From contig JACCSN010000036.1 in NCBI GenBank assembly GCA_013812985.1, positions 1 to 6,319 of the forward strand: a stretch of 6,319 bases of DNA, written 5' to 3'. The notes beneath the pieces were generated by a model. The model was not told the origin of the DNA, did not search any database, and saw only the letters and a program-made list of their open reading frames with translations. The translations under genes were made by a program, and so were the position numbers. The stretch comes from Hyphomicrobiales bacterium. GTDB lineage: Bacteria > Pseudomonadota > Alphaproteobacteria > Rhizobiales > Afifellaceae. Positions 6,287-6,319 of this stretch are shown here, piece after piece (positions within the stretch are counted from its first letter, which is position 1; each line of letters starts with the position of its first letter).

Positions 6287-6319
6287 CGGAGATGGGCCGT
6301 GCCGCATTCGCCGCCCGCT
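6283..6319 (+). CDS. Start of a further operon gene, function unknown (12 codons visible)
   Basis: A GTG at 6283 overlaps the ATPase stop in the form GTGA, a common coupling arrangement. GGAG (6272-6275) lies 7 nt before it. The frame reads VTEMGRAAFAAR and stays open to the window edge. The in-frame ATG at 6292 is less likely because its nearest purine-rich site touches the start codon. Too little is visible to assign a family. Its position suggests a co-transcribed gene, often a catabolic enzyme or kinase for the imported solute in such operons, but that is only inference. Confidence 0.5.
   Translation, partial: MTEMGRAAFAAR

Overview
The window reads as high-GC alphaproteobacterial DNA, most likely from a Rhizobiales/Hyphomicrobiales-type genome. 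This is inferred from the strong G/C third-position bias, the protein style of the transporter genes and the compact sugar-transporter operon. No marker in the window fixes a genus.

Layout. Bases 1-158 (minus) hold the first 52 codons of a LysR-type regulator of the GcvA-like subgroup; the gene runs off the left edge. Bases 258-876 (minus) hold a broken remnant of an FAD-linked D-2-hydroxyacid dehydrogenase (GlcD/D2HGDH-like). Only the C-terminal domain survives, with a frameshift at a G-run and an in-frame stop at its 5' end. Bases 877-1664 contain no gene I can defend. They do contain several inverted repeats: a nested set at 1266-1337, a hairpin at 1458-1475 and a LacI-type operator-like palindrome at 1505-1518.

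Bases 1665-6286 (plus) form a complete carbohydrate-type (CUT1) ABC importer operon: a periplasmic solute-binding protein (1665-3017), a MalF-like permease with a large extra periplasmic segment (3091-4398), a MalG-like permease (4407-5231) and an MsmX/UgpC/MalK-type ATPase with a TOBE region (5231-6286). A further gene starts at 6283, overlaps the ATPase stop by 4 nt, and leaves the window after 12 codons.

How they work together. The binding protein captures a sugar-like solute in the periplasm, the two permeases form the membrane channel, and two copies of the ATPase power import. A strong hairpin (3027-3054) follows the binding-protein gene. It fits the usual arrangement in which binding protein is made in excess over the membrane components. 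The permease and ATPase genes are packed with gaps of 8 nt or overlaps, so they are probably translationally coupled. The substrate cannot be read from the sequence.

I see no clearly new biological system. The points most worth a second look are the MalF-P2-like insertion in the first permease, the decayed oxidase with its neighbouring regulator, and the structured gene-free region upstream of the operon.
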